Positions 38,908-50,896 of a stretch of DNA of 64,000 bases are shown in pieces; the stretch's first letter is position 1; each line of letters opens with the position of its first letter. The stretch is from Leuconostoc mesenteroides subsp. mesenteroides (GTDB lineage Bacteria; Bacillota; Bacilli; Lactobacillales; Lactobacillaceae): assembly GCA_009676745.1 (NCBI GenBank), contig CP046062.1, positions 1 to 64,000 of the forward strand, read 5' to 3'. Position numbers and translations under genes: made by a program. Under the pieces are notes generated by a model. It was given only the letters and a program-made list of their open reading frames with translations, was not told the DNA's origin and did no database searches.

Positions 38908-39705
38908 CTATCTCCGGATAATATTGACAATAGCTTTTATCTTGCCTTTTTTGCTTATTCCGTCAAGCAGTTTAATCTGAACTCGACCATGCTTTCTGAC
39001 TGAAATAACATCACCAATTGCTAATTCTACATCTGGTTTAGCTATTTCGCTCCAATTTACGCGCACCTGATTTTCTTCAATTAGATTTTTAGCATCAGAA
39101 CGCGATAGGTCAAATCCAGCTGAAATTACCGTGTCAAGTCGTAAAGAAGATAACAACAAAAATTTTTCTTCCCAGTCACTTATATGAGGGAGTACGTTGT
39201 GAAAATCACATTCTACTAGAGACACTTGTACATGACCAATTTTGGTAACTATCTGTTGCATGTAACGTTGCATCTTTGAGTCAATGACGATTTGCCACCG
39301 ACTGTGTGTTTGATTATATAAAATATCACCGAAAACACTTCTACTAATGCCACTATGCATCATTGATCCTAAAATAGTTGAGTGATGCAGATTATCAAAT
39401 TTAGTAGGATACTTTATCTCAAGTAATGCTATCTCAAATGCCAAATCATCTTGAGGATATTCTTTGGGCATAAGGATAGCACGTTGGCTCTCCGCACCTT
39501 GGACACCACCATTAAAGTAAACAGCTAAATCAGTAGCTTGATTTACTAAAACATTTAAAATGTATTGTTCCCGTGGATTAAGAAATCGCGTTAAAATACT
39601 CCGGTACTCATTTCTTGATTGTTGAATCCAACCATCAACTTGCTTTATAAACGATTGTTCATTTAAACGAAAATGTTGACTGATTGTTGATACCTTGCTC
39701 GTCAT
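38908..39705 (-). CDS. ylmH: S4-domain RNA-binding protein YlmH
   Basis: 265 aa. The C-terminal S4 domain (about 185-260) reads VISAGFDLSRSDAKNLIEENQVRVNW and GDVISVRKHGRVQI. YlmH homologues have been linked to 50S ribosome quality control, which would parallel RqcH in this window. The ATG overlaps the yggT stop. Confidence 0.88.
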   Translation of the reverse strand: MTSKVSTISQHFRLNEQSFIKQVDGWIQQSRNEYRSILTRFLNPREQYILNVLVNQATDLAVYFNGGVQGAESQRAILMPKEYPQDDLAFEIALLEIKYPTKFDNLHHSTILGSMMHSGISRSVFGDILYNQTHSRWQIVIDSKMQRYMQQIVTKIGHVQVSLVECDFHNVLPHISDWEEKFLLLSSLRLDTVISAGFDLSRSDAKNLIEENQVRVNWSEIAKPDVELAIGDVISVRKHGRVQIKLLDGISKKGKIKAIVNIIRR

Positions 39706-39965
39706 AGGAACAAATTAACCAAATGGAATAAACCATTACGAGCAAAATTCAAAGCAATTATGGCAACAATTGGCGAGAAATCAATCATCGCTATAGGTGG
39801 AATAAAACGAAACATACTTAAGTAAGGTTCAACAATTTTTCCAAGGAAACGCCCTAAGCCAGATTCACGTGCGCCAGGAAGCCAAGACATCAAAATATAA
39901 ATGACGATGGCATATTCATAATATTGAATTAGGTTAAAAACCCATCTAATAATTTCTATTATCAT
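39702..39965 (-). CDS. ylmG: YggT family membrane protein (YlmG)
   Basis: 87 aa with two hydrophobic helices (about 5-28 and 63-84) separated by the family loop SWLPGARESGLGRFLGKIVEPYLSMFRFIPP. Conserved between sepF and ylmH in Gram-positives; role in division or membrane organisation unclear. Overlaps ylmH by four bases. Confidence 0.88.
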   Translation of the reverse strand: MIIEIIRWVFNLIQYYEYAIVIYILMSWLPGARESGLGRFLGKIVEPYLSMFRFIPPIAMIDFSPIVAIIALNFARNGLFHLVNLFL

Positions 39966-39970
39966 GTGTA

Positions 39971-40420
39971 TTAGTACCGACTGTTTGGTTCAAGGTTATC
40001 CGTCAATGTACCAGAAATTTCAAACGTATTTGGCGTTACCAAAAAAATCGATTGCCCGATACGTTCAATTTCCCCATTAACAGCGTATATTGTACCACCC
40101 AAGAAATCTAAAATACGTTTGGCTTGTGCTTCATCAATTTGAGTAAAATTAACGATTGCAGCTTCACCGCCAAGTATTTGCGACGCAATTGAACGGGAAT
40201 CTGAATACACTTTAGGTTCAAATAAGGCAATTTTACTGTTAGCGCTGTTTAATCCTGCAGGAGTTTGTGACTGACTAGTTTGCCTAACAAATCGTGGTTG
40301 TGAAGAAGTTTGTTGTGTCGCCTGTTGCTCTTGCTGTTGACTTTGTTCATACCCATCTTCTTCGTAATAGTCGTCTTCTTCATTGCTGAAAAGGCGTTTA
40401 ATTGTATCACCTAATGCCAT
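39971..40420 (-). CDS. sepF: Cell division protein SepF
   Basis: 149 aa. Membrane-binding FtsZ anchor. N-terminal amphipathic [18 protein letters not shown], Gln-rich linker (about 25-60), and the SepF core [21 protein letters not shown]...[34 protein letters not shown]. Preceded by AAGGAG, ten bases after ftsZ. Confidence 0.94.
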   Translation of the reverse strand: MALGDTIKRLFSNEEDDYYEEDGYEQSQQQEQQATQQTSSQPRFVRQTSQSQTPAGLNSANSKIALFEPKVYSDSRSIASQILGGEAAIVNFTQIDEAQAKRILDFLGGTIYAVNGEIERIGQSIFLVTPNTFEISGTLTDNLEPNSRY

Positions 40421-40429
40421 AAGTTCTCC

Positions 40430-41734
40430 TTAACGCTTCTTGAAAAATGGTGGTTGATCATTATCATCATCATTTGACAAATCAACAGATGCACTTGAAG
40501 TTGGTGTATTAAACACATCAAAAGACTGCTTTTGAACATCGTCAAAGCGCTTTTCCTCAGAGAATACATCTTTTGTATCATTCGTAATATTCCAGTCTGC
40601 AAATGGATCATTTTGTGCCATTGTAGGCTTGGAGGTAACATTTGACGGTGCTGGCTTTTCAAATACAGAATTATTGTTTACTGGTGCTTCATTTGTTGTA
40701 CTACTTGTACTGACATTAGAACCAAAAACATTTGCAGCTGAGGTTGCCGTGTTTTCCGTCATCTTAGGTTTTTCAGTCACATTTTGTAAGCCAGTAGCAA
40801 TCACTGTAACTCGAATTGAATCTTCCAAATTTTCATCAATTGAAGTACCAAAAATAACATTGACATCGTGACCAGCTTCTTGGCTAATCACTTCTGATGC
40901 CGTTTGCGCCTCAAACAATGACATATCAAGACCACCTGTGATGTTTAGCAGAACATCTTCAGCTCCTGCCATGTCAACTTCCAACAATGGAGAAGAAATA
41001 GCTTGCTTGGTTGCATCAGCTGCACGCGTTTCACCACTGGCTTGCCCAACACCCATCAAAGCAGGCCCGGCATCTTGCATAACTGTTTTAACATCAGCAA
41101 AATCCAAATTAATAAAGCCTGGGTTGGTAATCAATTCTGAAATACCACGAACACCCTGTGCCACTACTTCATCAACTACTTTGAAAGCTTCTGACAATGG
41201 TGTGCGCAAATCAATACGATCTTTCAAACGTTCGTTTGTAATAACAATCAAAGAATCGACAGATTCTGAGAGTGCTTGAAGACCTTCAGCAGCATAACGA
41301 CCACGCTTTGGACCTTCCCACTTAAATGGACGAGTAACCACTGCAACGGTTAGAGCGCCTTGTTCCTTGGCAATTCGTGCTACAACTGGAGCAGCGCCAT
41401 TACCAGTTCCACCACCCATTCCAGCTGTAATAACTACCATATCAGCCCCTGTCATTGCAGAAGCAATTGCTTCTGATGATTCTTCAGCGGCTTTGGTTCC
41501 CCTTTCAGGGTTAGAACCTGCGCCCAATCCGCCAGTCAATTTAGGACCAATTTGAATTTTTGTATCTGCTTTTGATTTGTCTAGTGCTTGTACATCAGTG
41601 TTGGCAACGATAAATTCGACACCGCTAACACCTTCTTCTATCATATGATTAACAGCATTGGAACCACCGCCTCCAACACCGATAACCTTAATGATTGCGC
41701 CTGCTTGTTGCGCGTCATCAATTGAAAAATCCAT
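40430..41734 (-). CDS. ftsZ: Cell division GTPase FtsZ
   Basis: 434 aa. Tubulin-like ring former. GTP-binding [13 protein letters not shown] (about 105-117), [16 protein letters not shown] near the N-terminus, T7 loop [15 protein letters not shown]. Long variable linker (about 320-420) and a basic C-terminal peptide QPPFFKKR, shorter than the usual conserved tail. GGAGACAACTC before the start. Confidence 0.96.
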   Translation of the reverse strand: MDFSIDDAQQAGAIIKVIGVGGGGSNAVNHMIEEGVSGVEFIVANTDVQALDKSKADTKIQIGPKLTGGLGAGSNPERGTKAAEESSEAIASAMTGADMVVITAGMGGGTGNGAAPVVARIAKEQGALTVAVVTRPFKWEGPKRGRYAAEGLQALSESVDSLIVITNERLKDRIDLRTPLSEAFKVVDEVVAQGVRGISELITNPGFINLDFADVKTVMQDAGPALMGVGQASGETRAADATKQAISSPLLEVDMAGAEDVLLNITGGLDMSLFEAQTASEVISQEAGHDVNVIFGTSIDENLEDSIRVTVIATGLQNVTEKPKMTENTATSAANVFGSNVSTSSTTNEAPVNNNSVFEKPAPSNVTSKPTMAQNDPFADWNITNDTKDVFSEEKRFDDVQKQSFDVFNTPTSSASVDLSNDDDNDQPPFFKKR

Positions 41735-41757
41735 GAGTTGTCTCCTTAAATGTTCGA

Positions 41758-43089
41758 TTATTCTTCATTAAATAAATTGCTAAGTTTTTGGCGCATTTTA
41801 CCAAACCAGCTTTGTTGGGGATCATTTACAATTTCACCATTATACTGAAAACCTTCTACAGGCTGTTGCACAACTTCATCCGCATACTCTTCTGGTAGCA
41901 TGGACGGTTGCTGTGCAACTACATGACGTTGCATAATAGTTTGCTTGATTACTTGTTGTGTCATACTTTCACGAGAAGCAAACATCGCATACGATAGTGA
42001 ACGAGAATAGGCCGGATGCCGTAAACCAATTTGATCTGGTACAAATAGGCGGACATTATCACCCAAGACTCGCTTTGCAAAGTCTACCATTTTTGGTAAG
42101 GCGGCGTTACCACCAGTTAGAACAAAACCACCTGGTAGATTCAACGCACCAATTTGCTTTAACTGCGCAAACAACCGCGTATACATCTGTTCCAAACGTG
42201 CAGCGATAATCTCTGAAAGATACTGTTCATCAAATTGCTTAGTAAATTCTTCGCCGATAACTTCTACTGGAAATTCGTTAGATGACAAAGTTTGTGTGGG
42301 GTCTGCATATCCATAGTCTCGCTTGATTTTCTCAGCGTTAATATATGATGTTCCTAAAACAGTTGATATATCTTTAGTTATATTGTCTCCGCCTTCTATG
42401 TCGACAAAGGTGAATTTGAGCTTTCGATCATGAATAACTGAAGTACTCGTTTGCCCACCACCAAGATCTATAAGAACAGTTCCAAAATCCTGCTGTCCAT
42501 CATTTAAAATGATAGATCCCATGGCTAATGGCGCTAATACAAATTCTCGTAAAGTTAAGCCTGCTTTTTGAATAGCCATCTGTGTGTTATCTAAAACTTT
42601 TTCCGGTCCAACATAAGCAATTCCATGCATCTCTAATCGAACACCAATCATTTCATGTGGATCTTTGATGCCATCAAAGCCGTCGACTACAAATTCCTCG
42701 GCGACCAATTCAATTACATCATGGCCAGCTGGCAATCCACTGGACAAGGCCTGTGCTGCAACATTTTGTACATCTTGATACGTAATTCTTTTATTCTGAT
42801 TAGCAATCGATACTAAACCATCGACATTAATAATTTTAATTTGATTAGCTGGAATACCAACTACAACTTCACTGATTTGAATATTTGCTTTTTCTTGTGC
42901 TTGGTCAATCGCTTCACGAATTGCACTTGCAGTCGCATCAATGTCAACAATGACTCCACGTCTTAAGCCCCGTGATGGGGCATTTCCTGCACCAATTACA
43001 TTGAACTGATTACCAGTCATTTGTGTAATGACAACCTTGATTGAAGTAGTTCCGATGTCTAATCCAACCGTCACGCCTGAATTATTCAT
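41758..43089 (-). CDS. ftsA: Cell division protein FtsA
   Basis: 443 aa. Actin-like membrane tether of FtsZ. N-terminal [16 protein letters not shown], phosphate-2 [18 protein letters not shown], adenosine region [15 protein letters not shown]. The C-terminal [16 protein letters not shown] forms the amphipathic membrane helix. AAAGGGG precedes the ATG. Confidence 0.95.
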   Translation of the reverse strand: MNNSGVTVGLDIGTTSIKVVITQMTGNQFNVIGAGNAPSRGLRRGVIVDIDATASAIREAIDQAQEKANIQISEVVVGIPANQIKIINVDGLVSIANQNKRITYQDVQNVAAQALSSGLPAGHDVIELVAEEFVVDGFDGIKDPHEMIGVRLEMHGIAYVGPEKVLDNTQMAIQKAGLTLREFVLAPLAMGSIILNDGQQDFGTVLIDLGGGQTSTSVIHDRKLKFTFVDIEGGDNITKDISTVLGTSYINAEKIKRDYGYADPTQTLSSNEFPVEVIGEEFTKQFDEQYLSEIIAARLEQMYTRLFAQLKQIGALNLPGGFVLTGGNAALPKMVDFAKRVLGDNVRLFVPDQIGLRHPAYSRSLSYAMFASRESMTQQVIKQTIMQRHVVAQQPSMLPEEYADEVVQQPVEGFQYNGEIVNDPQQSWFGKMRQKLSNLFNEE

Positions 43090-43147
43090 GCGTTGTGCCC
43101 CTTTATAAATTATTTTTTAAAATATACCTAATACTAATGGTACCATA

Positions 43148-43174
43148 CAAATGAGGTGTTTTACCACTCATTTG
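43148..43174. other. Hairpin between divIB and ftsA
   Basis: CAAATGAG (43148-43155) and CTCATTTG (43167-43174) form an 8-bp stem without a T-run; it sits just after the divIB stop within the operon, possibly an mRNA-processing or stability element. Confidence 0.4.
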
Positions 43175-43179
43175 CCGTT

Positions 43180-43884
43180 CTATTTAGAACCATATCCGTA
43201 GGAATATGCGCCATATTGTAAATCGATTATTCCCTTAGTTTGCATTTGCGCTGCAATGCCTGGATAATAAATCATTTTTTTTCCAAATGTTTTCAGTGTA
43301 GCCAAAACTGTATTGCCATCAGTCATAATAATCTTCAAACGATTATCGTTATCCTTGGTTGGCGAATATATGATTTGACTTATATTCTGCCTTAGGGATA
43401 ATTCAAATTGTGAGAAGGCTTGGGCTGTGTTACTCAGTTGCTCACTATTTTTGAAATTACTATACACCGGCGCATTTCCATTAGGACTATTAACTTTTTT
43501 TGTTTTTCCTTGACGGTTAAGCGCATACCATTGACCATTTTTTTTCACAAATCCGGCATTAATATTTTCAACAACTTTAATCGAAACGACATTGCGGTCT
43601 AAATCAATATCAGCAGAATAAATTTTGGCATCTTTTTTTATTAATTCATGTGCGATGAAAGACGTTTGTCCAAGAACACGCCAGCGTGGCGTTTTATCGT
43701 TAAGACCCACATATTTTTCAACTTGTTGCTTGGTTAACATATTCGAATCAATATTGACTGAACTAATTGTACGCCATGGTTGTAAACTCAAGATTAAACC
43801 GACAATTAAAACAACAAAAGCCGCCAAACTAAGCCAAAGTTTTAGCGGTCGTCGCTTCATAAATTGTGATTTGATTTTCTCCAT
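43180..43884 (-). CDS. divIB: Cell division protein DivIB/FtsQ
   Basis: 234 aa. Short basic cytoplasmic N-terminus, one membrane helix (about 17-34), then a POTRA domain (SSVNIDSNMLTKQQVEKYVG) and the beta domain. Part of the FtsL-DivIC-DivIB divisome complex. Its ATG overlaps the murG TAA by one base. Confidence 0.9.
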   Translation of the reverse strand: MEKIKSQFMKRRPLKLWLSLAAFVVLIVGLILSLQPWRTISSVNIDSNMLTKQQVEKYVGLNDKTPRWRVLGQTSFIAHELIKKDAKIYSADIDLDRNVVSIKVVENINAGFVKKNGQWYALNRQGKTKKVNSPNGNAPVYSNFKNSEQLSNTAQAFSQFELSLRQNISQIIYSPTKDNDNRLKIIMTDGNTVLATLKTFGKKMIYYPGIAAQMQTKGIIDLQYGAYSYGYGSK

Positions 43885-44975
43885 TATTCACCGATTGCAT
43901 CTAATATTAACGCGTATAAACGATCTCCAGCATCTCTGATACCAACATTTTTGGCTTGTTCTGTCATTGTTTTGCTAACAGATTGATTTAATAACAGTGA
44001 ATCCGCTGCTAACAATAACGCTTTTCCTGACAAAGCTGGTTCAGTAATCATTAATGCGGCACCTGCATCAACTAGACTTTGTGCATTTTTTGTTTGATGA
44101 TCACCAGTAACATAAGGGCTTGGCACTAGAATTGATGGGATACCCAGTGCAGTAATTTCCGCAATAGACGTTGCACCAGCTCGTGATACAATAGCTGACG
44201 TTTTTGCTAATACCTCTGGCATATTGTCAATGTAAGGTAATATTCGAATATTATCTGCTGGCTGTGTAGTCAAACGATTTAAAACATTGTCATATCGCTT
44301 TGGACCAGTCACAATAACAACTTGATAGTTTCTTTTATTGAACTCCTGCATAGCTTCAATCACAGCTAGATTGATTGGCGGTGCTCCTTGTGAGCCACCA
44401 AATATCAATAGTGATGGCTTTTCATCACTCAATCCAATTTGTTGCCACGAAAAACTAGACTTAATAGATGCCACTTGTTGTGCACGAGGATTTCCTACAA
44501 CAAACACTTTGTCTTTGGGAAACTGCGACAGGGCAGCATCAAAAGCGACACCTATCTTAGTCGCACCGCGTGACAAAAACTTATTTGTAACGCCAGCCAC
44601 TGAATTTTGCTCATGTATAACAGTTGGGATGTGCAACCTTTGGGCAGCATAGACAACAGCGCCACTAACATATCCACCTGTTCCAACTACCACATCAGGA
44701 TTAAAATCCTTAATAATCTTTTTAGCCTCTTTAACCGCTTTTAAGAATAGTGATACTGTTTTGATGTTTTCTAATGAAAAAGATCTTTTAAAGCCTTGAA
44801 CAGTTAATTTTTCAAAAGGCATGCCTGTGGCCGGCACAATGTTTGATTCTACACCACGTTCTGAACCAACATACAAAAATTCTGTGTCCGGCTCATGTCT
44901 ATGAATGACTTCAGCTAATGCTAATGCTGGGTAAATATGACCACCAGTACCACCACCCGATAGAATTATTTTCAT
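43884..44975 (-). CDS. murG: UDP-GlcNAc transferase MurG
   Basis: 363 aa. Adds GlcNAc to lipid I giving lipid II. N-terminal [34 protein letters not shown] and [32 protein letters not shown] are all canonical. Follows murD after ten bases. Confidence 0.96.
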   Translation of the reverse strand: MKIILSGGGTGGHIYPALALAEVIHRHEPDTEFLYVGSERGVESNIVPATGMPFEKLTVQGFKRSFSLENIKTVSLFLKAVKEAKKIIKDFNPDVVVGTGGYVSGAVVYAAQRLHIPTVIHEQNSVAGVTNKFLSRGATKIGVAFDAALSQFPKDKVFVVGNPRAQQVASIKSSFSWQQIGLSDEKPSLLIFGGSQGAPPINLAVIEAMQEFNKRNYQVVIVTGPKRYDNVLNRLTTQPADNIRILPYIDNMPEVLAKTSAIVSRAGATSIAEITALGIPSILVPSPYVTGDHQTKNAQSLVDAGAALMITEPALSGKALLLAADSLLLNQSVSKTMTEQAKNVGIRDAGDRLYALILDAIGE

Positions 44976-44985
44976 TTTAATCCTC

Positions 44986-46335
44986 TCATGAATTCAATGT
45001 TTCTTTTAGTGACGCAACAAAATTATCACCACGCTCTTCAAAGCTACTATATTGATCCCAACTTGCTTGTGCCGGAGAAAGCAATACTACATCTCCTGGT
45101 GAAGCTAATTGAACAGCCACCGGCGCAGCATGTTCGACATCAGTCACAGCAATCACTGGTTTTCCAGCCTCACGAGCAAGTGTTACAATTTTTTGTTGCG
45201 TCTCTCCAACAGCAATAACTGCCTTCACATTTTTTAGGTTTGGTAGCAAACGTTCCAACTCATCCCCACGCTCTAAACCGCCACCAATCCATATCGTTGG
45301 ACAATCAAAACTATCCAAAGCGGTTTGAGTAGCTTCAATATCTGTTGCTTTAGAATCGTTGTAGTATTTAACATCACCAACTGTAAACAGATATTGCAGT
45401 CGATGCGCTACACCACTAAACGTTTTTAAAACTTCTCGAATAGCTGGTTTAGACACACCGGCTAAGTTAGCTACTGTTACAGCAGCTAAAATATTTTCCT
45501 GGTTGTGTGGCCCGACTAACTTAATATCTTTAGTCGGCATCAAAATTTCATCTGTCATTGTCAAATTACCATTCGAAAATGCAACTGGAAAATGATTTTT
45601 TGTTCTAGAAAATTCTAAAATTTGGGCTTCAGTTTCGTTTTTAAACTTTTCTGTGTCTCGCCCATCAGCATTTAAAACCAAGTATTGGTTAGCATTTTGA
45701 TTACGTGTAATCTGGAATTTAGCAGCAACGTAGTTTTCACGTGTCTTATGATAATCTAAATGATTTGCAAAAATATTAGTAACCAACGCAATATCTGGTT
45801 GGATATCAGGTAACCCTAATAATTGGAAGCTAGATAATTCCAATAATAAAGTATCCTCTCGAGTCAAATTATAAACCACCTCACTAACTGGAACACCAAT
45901 ATTTCCCGCAGTTATTACATTTTGACCATCAGCCTTCAACATATCACGAATTAGTGATGTAGTTGTTGTTTTTCCGTTCGAACCAGTTACTGCTATCAAA
46001 CGACCATTGAAAGTGCTCAAGGCAACCTCGACTTCTGACAGTATAGGAATATTAAGTTTTTCAGCTTTTTGTACTAAAGGGTGATCATAATTAATACCAG
46101 GATTTTTAATCAGGTAATCATATGTATCATCAAGCGTTTCGGAATTGTCCGTACCAACTAATGCTACATCGACAGCTAATAAAGATTGATAAATAGCATC
46201 TTGCGTATCAAATTCACTACCATTGACTACTGTAACTTTGCTACCTAGTTTTGTTAATAGTTGTGCTGCCGCTTTTCCTGAGCGTGCCCAACCAAATACC
46301 ATTACTTTTTTGTTTTTAAAATCTGTTGCTTGCAT
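44986..46335 (-). CDS. murD: UDP-MurNAc-L-alanine:D-glutamate ligase MurD
   Basis: 449 aa. ATP loop [15 protein letters not shown] (about 115-129), [27 protein letters not shown] (carbamylated-Lys region) and [19 protein letters not shown] are conserved. Between mraY and murG, the usual place. A small hairpin GCGGT/ACCGC overlaps the end of mraY upstream. Confidence 0.96.
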   Translation of the reverse strand: MQATDFKNKKVMVFGWARSGKAAAQLLTKLGSKVTVVNGSEFDTQDAIYQSLLAVDVALVGTDNSETLDDTYDYLIKNPGINYDHPLVQKAEKLNIPILSEVEVALSTFNGRLIAVTGSNGKTTTTSLIRDMLKADGQNVITAGNIGVPVSEVVYNLTREDTLLLELSSFQLLGLPDIQPDIALVTNIFANHLDYHKTRENYVAAKFQITRNQNANQYLVLNADGRDTEKFKNETEAQILEFSRTKNHFPVAFSNGNLTMTDEILMPTKDIKLVGPHNQENILAAVTVANLAGVSKPAIREVLKTFSGVAHRLQYLFTVGDVKYYNDSKATDIEATQTALDSFDCPTIWIGGGLERGDELERLLPNLKNVKAVIAVGETQQKIVTLAREAGKPVIAVTDVEHAAPVAVQLASPGDVVLLSPAQASWDQYSSFEERGDNFVASLKETLNS

Positions 46336-46380
46336 AACTAACCTGATTTCTATATTAATATGTACGCGGTCATAACCGCT

Positions 46381-47343
46381 TTAACTCATATACAAAATGC
46401 CGATAATGCCGATAATTGCCGTTACAATCCAGAATAATGCATCAATTTGCCATTCATTCCAGCCAAACTTTTCAAATGAGTGATGTATTGGTGCCATGGG
46501 GAAAATTCGCTTTTTCCAGAAATGGTAGCCGGTTGTTTGAATCACGACTGACAAGGTCTCGATAACAAAAACCAACCCAAACCATAGCAATGAAAATGGT
46601 ATACCCAATACAATAGACTCAATAGCTAAACCTGCGCCCAATGCCAGAGAGCCTGTATCACCCATGAAAATTTTAGCTTTTGGTTTGTTAAATAACAAAA
46701 ATCCGGCCAATGCCCCTATAATTGAGGCGTTAAAAATCACAATGATATGATTATGAACGTCTAAAGCAATCCACGTATATACGAGATAGACAATAAGGCT
46801 TGTGCCAGTTAATAGCCCATCTAAGCCATCTGTTAGGTTTGTCGCATTTGACCAACCCACAAGCCAAAACCATAGAAAAATAAAGTAAAAGATTCCTAAA
46901 TTAAAAACACCAATAAAAGGTATATTTAAGACGAGTGGTATGTGCATGAACCACATAATAAGCATGATAGCACCTGCACAAAGAGTTTGTGCCAGAAGCT
47001 TTGGAAGAAAACGGAAACCATCATCCGCATGATGAATCATTTTTAGCGCATCGTCAATACCACCAATGACTGCATAGGCAGCTACTGCCAAAATAGGTAT
47101 AAGCGCCATAATAAACCCAAGTCTACCTGCATAGGCAACACTCCCAATCAACGCACTTAATACTGCTGCTAGGATAAACAATGCCCCACCCATACTTGGC
47201 GTACCAGCTTTAGATTGATGATCTGGCCCTAATTTACGAATTACCGCCTGTTCTTTAGATTGTTTTAAAAATTTAATCACCGCTGGCATGAATATTACAG
47301 TAACAATAAACGCACGGGTGAATGCCCAAAAATACTCTGTCAT
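46381..47343 (-). CDS. mraY: Phospho-MurNAc-pentapeptide transferase MraY
   Basis: 320 aa, ten membrane helices. Forms lipid I on undecaprenyl phosphate. DHQSKAGTPSMGG (about 41-53), NATNLTDGLDGL, FMGDTGSLALG and PIHHSFE carry the catalytic Asp and His residues. GGGAG before the start. Confidence 0.96.
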   Translation of the reverse strand: MTEYFWAFTRAFIVTVIFMPAVIKFLKQSKEQAVIRKLGPDHQSKAGTPSMGGALFILAAVLSALIGSVAYAGRLGFIMALIPILAVAAYAVIGGIDDALKMIHHADDGFRFLPKLLAQTLCAGAIMLIMWFMHIPLVLNIPFIGVFNLGIFYFIFLWFWLVGWSNATNLTDGLDGLLTGTSLIVYLVYTWIALDVHNHIIVIFNASIIGALAGFLLFNKPKAKIFMGDTGSLALGAGLAIESIVLGIPFSLLWFGLVFVIETLSVVIQTTGYHFWKKRIFPMAPIHHSFEKFGWNEWQIDALFWIVTAIIGIIGILYMS

Positions 47344-47352
47344 TTTCTCCCA

Positions 47353-49491
47353 TTACTCCTTCTCTTTTAAAGCAATTGACACAACACTACTTTTTACAAT
47401 CAGTTGGTTCTCAGCTATACTTTGGCCTGAAATAAATCCAGAACCTTTCCACGTTAATTTGAAACCTATTTTATTAGCAAATGTTTGTGCATCAACCAAA
47501 CTCCAACCAATCATATTTGGCATATATGTATTTCCTTTTGCAGTCAAAATGACCAATTGATTTGTCAATGACTTTTGATTAGCTAACAATGACTGGCCAG
47601 TAACTTTGCCCTTTGAACCAACAACTGCAACTCTAAATCCTGCCTCAGCCATTGTAGACTTTGCGCTGGAAATGGATTGTCCAACTACATTAGGAACCGT
47701 TTGTTTAGTTGTCTTTGATTTTACAGCACTATCACTGTCATTTAAAGCTTGTAGCATTAAAGGTTTAAATATTTTACTCAGTGTTGGTTGAATATCCCCA
47801 TCTGGTAATTGTGATGGTTGCTTGACGGCCATATAGTATATATATTTAGGATTTTTTTCTGGCGCTAAAGCTATCACTGAGTGAATCGCATTCTTATAGG
47901 TTTGTGAATACTGCCCGTTCTCGCTAATTTGGGCTGTACCTGTCTTTGCGGCGACCTGGTAACCATCATCACTAAGATCAAATTCTTTAGCAGTTCCATC
48001 TGACTTATTCACAACATCTATCATATACTTTCTAACTTGCTTTGCTGTACTAGCTTTTATGGGATACCCAACTGTCTTTGTTTTACCTTGTTTAACTATT
48101 TCACCAGTTGATGAATTAACAATTTTATCAATGAAATAGGGTCTAATTTCCTGTCCATTATTTGCAATTGCTGAATATGCCTGTATCATCTGTAGCGGTG
48201 TGACACGAATAGCCTGTCCAAATGCTGTATTAGCTTGATCAATCGCATATGAAAATGCAAATGACCCTGCTTCTTCACCGTTGAGGCCTGACTGTGTTGA
48301 CTGTAAAAATTTGAATTTTTCTAAATAGTTTTTCCATGTTTGAGAGCCAAGTTTTTGTTCTGTTTTTGCAAAAGCAACGTTCGATGAACGCCAGAACCCC
48401 TCTCGATATGTCATTTGCCCCTGATCATTACCAAAGGAATCTGTTACTTCCTTTCCGTCGATCAGATACGTTCCTGACTGAAATGTTGCATTAGGCTGCC
48501 ATTTATCAGTATCAATCGCAGCAGCCATCGTTATGCCTTTCATCGTAGAACCAGGTTCAAAAGCACCTTGATTTAACAAATTAGACCAAACCGTTGGTGG
48601 CTTTGCCTTATTGTTCGGATTAAAATTAGGTCGTTGTGTTGCTGCGACAATACGACCTGTTTTAGCTTCCATTAACACGGCAACTGCTGATGTTGGCTTA
48701 GTAGCTTTCACGAATGTGTCCATTCGTGTTTCTAAGGTTGTTTGTAGCGAGGAATCTAATGTTAGATATACGTCATCTCCATTTTTAACACTTTTACTGC
48801 TATCGGTTTTTTGCCCCTGGTAACTCTTGATGCCATTTTTACCTGATAACAGCGTATTCTCTGCTGCTTCAATGCCCATTATGCCAGATATAGTTGACTG
48901 ACCACTGCTACCTTCAACCATATTCACATTTCCAATTAGGTGAGAAGCCATTTGATCATTAGGATATGTTCGAGCTTGATGTGAAGTAAATGCAATGCCT
49001 GAGAGTTTCATTTTCTCAATTTTATTATGCTGCGCAATCGTCAAGTTTTTACCCGCAGTACCAAATTCGACTTGAAATTGTTTACTGGACAAACGTTTAT
49101 AGATTTCTTTCTCTTTTAGATTGATTACCTTACTTAATTCCCGAGCGACTTTAGCTTTGTCCGTAATATACAATGGCTTACCATCAGTGTCTTTTTGATT
49201 TTTATTCAATATCGCGTACATGTTATAGACCGTGGTATTTTCTGCCAACACTTGTCCGTCCGAGTCGAATATTTTACCACGAGAGGCAATAATGTTTTGC
49301 TCTCCCACAAAAGCTTCACGTGTGGCTTTTGTAAGATTATGACCATCTACCGATTTATTACCCGCGATAATAAAAAGACGTACACCAAGTCCTAAAATCA
49401 CGATAATCGTTGCGATAAGCAGCAGAACACCAAAAGTCTTGGCATTTTCCGTGATTTTTTTTTGTGGTATCCGTCTCACTTTATTTTTCAT
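47353..49491 (-). CDS. pbpX: Penicillin-binding protein 2X/FtsI-type with two PASTA domains
   Basis: 712 aa. Division transpeptidase. One N-terminal membrane helix (about 18-42), PBP dimerisation domain (ASRGKIFDSDGQVLA), then the transpeptidase with PGSTMKGIT (SxxK), RSSNVAF (SxN) and AKTGTAQI (KTG). Two C-terminal PASTA repeats (about 600-710: VPNVVGQSISSAKSTMAEAG and MPNMIGWSLVDAQTFA). Starts two bases after the ftsL stop without a strong own site, so probably coupled. Confidence 0.93.
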   Translation of the reverse strand: MKNKVRRIPQKKITENAKTFGVLLLIATIIVILGLGVRLFIIAGNKSVDGHNLTKATREAFVGEQNIIASRGKIFDSDGQVLAENTTVYNMYAILNKNQKDTDGKPLYITDKAKVARELSKVINLKEKEIYKRLSSKQFQVEFGTAGKNLTIAQHNKIEKMKLSGIAFTSHQARTYPNDQMASHLIGNVNMVEGSSGQSTISGIMGIEAAENTLLSGKNGIKSYQGQKTDSSKSVKNGDDVYLTLDSSLQTTLETRMDTFVKATKPTSAVAVLMEAKTGRIVAATQRPNFNPNNKAKPPTVWSNLLNQGAFEPGSTMKGITMAAAIDTDKWQPNATFQSGTYLIDGKEVTDSFGNDQGQMTYREGFWRSSNVAFAKTEQKLGSQTWKNYLEKFKFLQSTQSGLNGEEAGSFAFSYAIDQANTAFGQAIRVTPLQMIQAYSAIANNGQEIRPYFIDKIVNSSTGEIVKQGKTKTVGYPIKASTAKQVRKYMIDVVNKSDGTAKEFDLSDDGYQVAAKTGTAQISENGQYSQTYKNAIHSVIALAPEKNPKYIYYMAVKQPSQLPDGDIQPTLSKIFKPLMLQALNDSDSAVKSKTTKQTVPNVVGQSISSAKSTMAEAGFRVAVVGSKGKVTGQSLLANQKSLTNQLVILTAKGNTYMPNMIGWSLVDAQTFANKIGFKLTWKGSGFISGQSIAENQLIVKSSVVSIALKEKE

Positions 49492-49493
49492 AA

Positions 49494-49862
49494 TTATTGA
49501 TTAATATTGCGTACACTGCTGTCAGACAGTGTCATGCCATATTTTTTTGCAACCTTATCTAGATTTTTTTTACTCATGGCTGTTTGTACCTGTGTACGTA
49601 AATCATCATTATTTTGCTTAGTTTCATCAATTTTAGTTTGAACTGCGTTGACATTAGCTGTTGTTTTGGTTGTCTGCATGCTCGTGTAAACAACACCAAC
49701 CATCAATGCTAAAACAATAATGGCAACAATTGCCACCATTATTCGCTCCTTTCTTGTCCAGGCAGCGACTTTGTATTTGGTACGACTATGAGTACGCGGC
49801 TGAGATGCTGTTATAGGTCCTCGCTGTGCTGAAGGTGTATATTGATATGCATTTTGTGCCAT
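49494..49862 (-). CDS. ftsL: Cell division protein FtsL
   Basis: 122 aa. Basic N-terminal 45 residues, one membrane helix (IMVAIVAIIVLALMVGVVYT, about 41-60), then a short coiled coil. Identification rests on position between rsmH and the PBP gene as well as topology. TTGGAGAA precedes the start. Confidence 0.88.
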   Translation of the reverse strand: MAQNAYQYTPSAQRGPITASQPRTHSRTKYKVAAWTRKERIMVAIVAIIVLALMVGVVYTSMQTTKTTANVNAVQTKIDETKQNNDDLRTQVQTAMSKKNLDKVAKKYGMTLSDSSVRNINQ

Positions 49863-49920
49863 GTAATATTCTCCAATTTATTTATCATTGCTGATTTCAT
49901 GTAAGACCACAGCATCTAGT

Positions 49921-50859
49921 CTACTTTTTTCTTATACCACGTAGTTTTGCCGATTCTGCACGATGATTGATGGCCATCTCTTCTATGCTAGGTAAAATTG
50001 GTTTGCGCGTTAATAACTCATAATCTGCTTCAAACTGCCCCGGTAGAACCGGCAAACCAACTGGTAATTCTGGTGCAGAAGATTTTTCACGAAACATTTG
50101 CTTTACTAAGCGATCTTCTAATGACTGAAAAGTAATGACACTAATTTTGCCATCAGTTGCTAACAAATCGAGTGCTTGAGTTAATGAATCTTCTAAGGCA
50201 CCTAATTCGTCATTGACAGCAATACGAAATGCTTGAAATGAACGTTTTGCAGGATGTCCACCCTTTCGGCGAGCGGGTGCTGGAATAGCTTCCTTAATAA
50301 TGTCAACCAACTCAAAGGTCGTATTAATCGGTGCATTTTCACGATGTTGTTCAATCTTTCGAGCAATTTGCTTAGGAAATCGGTCTTCCCCATAACGGCT
50401 CAAAATGCGCATTAATTCATTAAACGGCCACTCATTAACAATTGTTTTAGCTGTTAATGCTTGTCGTTGATCCATACGCATATCAAGTTCAGCATCATAT
50501 TTATAACTGAACCCTCGCTGTCCATCATCGAATTGCACAGAACTAACGCCTAAATCGTAAACAATACCATCAACTGCTGTCACACCATAATCTGATAGTG
50601 CGGAAGTTAACGTGCGAAAGTTTTTATGGATTAGAACTAATTTACCAGCATTGATTTCATCTGCGTATTGTTCAGTATTATATTGGATAGCTGTATCATC
50701 TTGGTCAAAACTATAAAGTGTACCGGTTGTAAGTTTCTTTAAAATTTCGCCAGTATGCCCACCGCCACCTAATGTAGCATCGACATAAATGCCTTCTGGT
50801 TTAATGTTTAATAGAGCAATAGCCTCATGTAAGAGTACTGTTACATGTTCGAATGGCAT
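49921..50859 (-). CDS. rsmH: 16S rRNA (cytosine1402-N4)-methyltransferase RsmH
   Basis: 312 aa. Canonical [17 protein letters not shown] motif [47 protein letters not shown], and C-terminal [14 protein letters not shown]. Second gene of the mraZ operon; GAGGGC before ATG. Confidence 0.96.
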   Translation of the reverse strand: MPFEHVTVLLHEAIALLNIKPEGIYVDATLGGGGHTGEILKKLTTGTLYSFDQDDTAIQYNTEQYADEINAGKLVLIHKNFRTLTSALSDYGVTAVDGIVYDLGVSSVQFDDGQRGFSYKYDAELDMRMDQRQALTAKTIVNEWPFNELMRILSRYGEDRFPKQIARKIEQHRENAPINTTFELVDIIKEAIPAPARRKGGHPAKRSFQAFRIAVNDELGALEDSLTQALDLLATDGKISVITFQSLEDRLVKQMFREKSSAPELPVGLPVLPGQFEADYELLTRKPILPSIEEMAINHRAESAKLRGIRKK

Positions 50860-50896
50860 AGTAGCCCTCTTTCTTAAAACTGTATTATTAATTCGT

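Noticed and set aside
43148..43174. divIB-ftsA hairpin as a terminator
   Set aside because: No T-run follows on either strand and the flanking genes belong to one operon.
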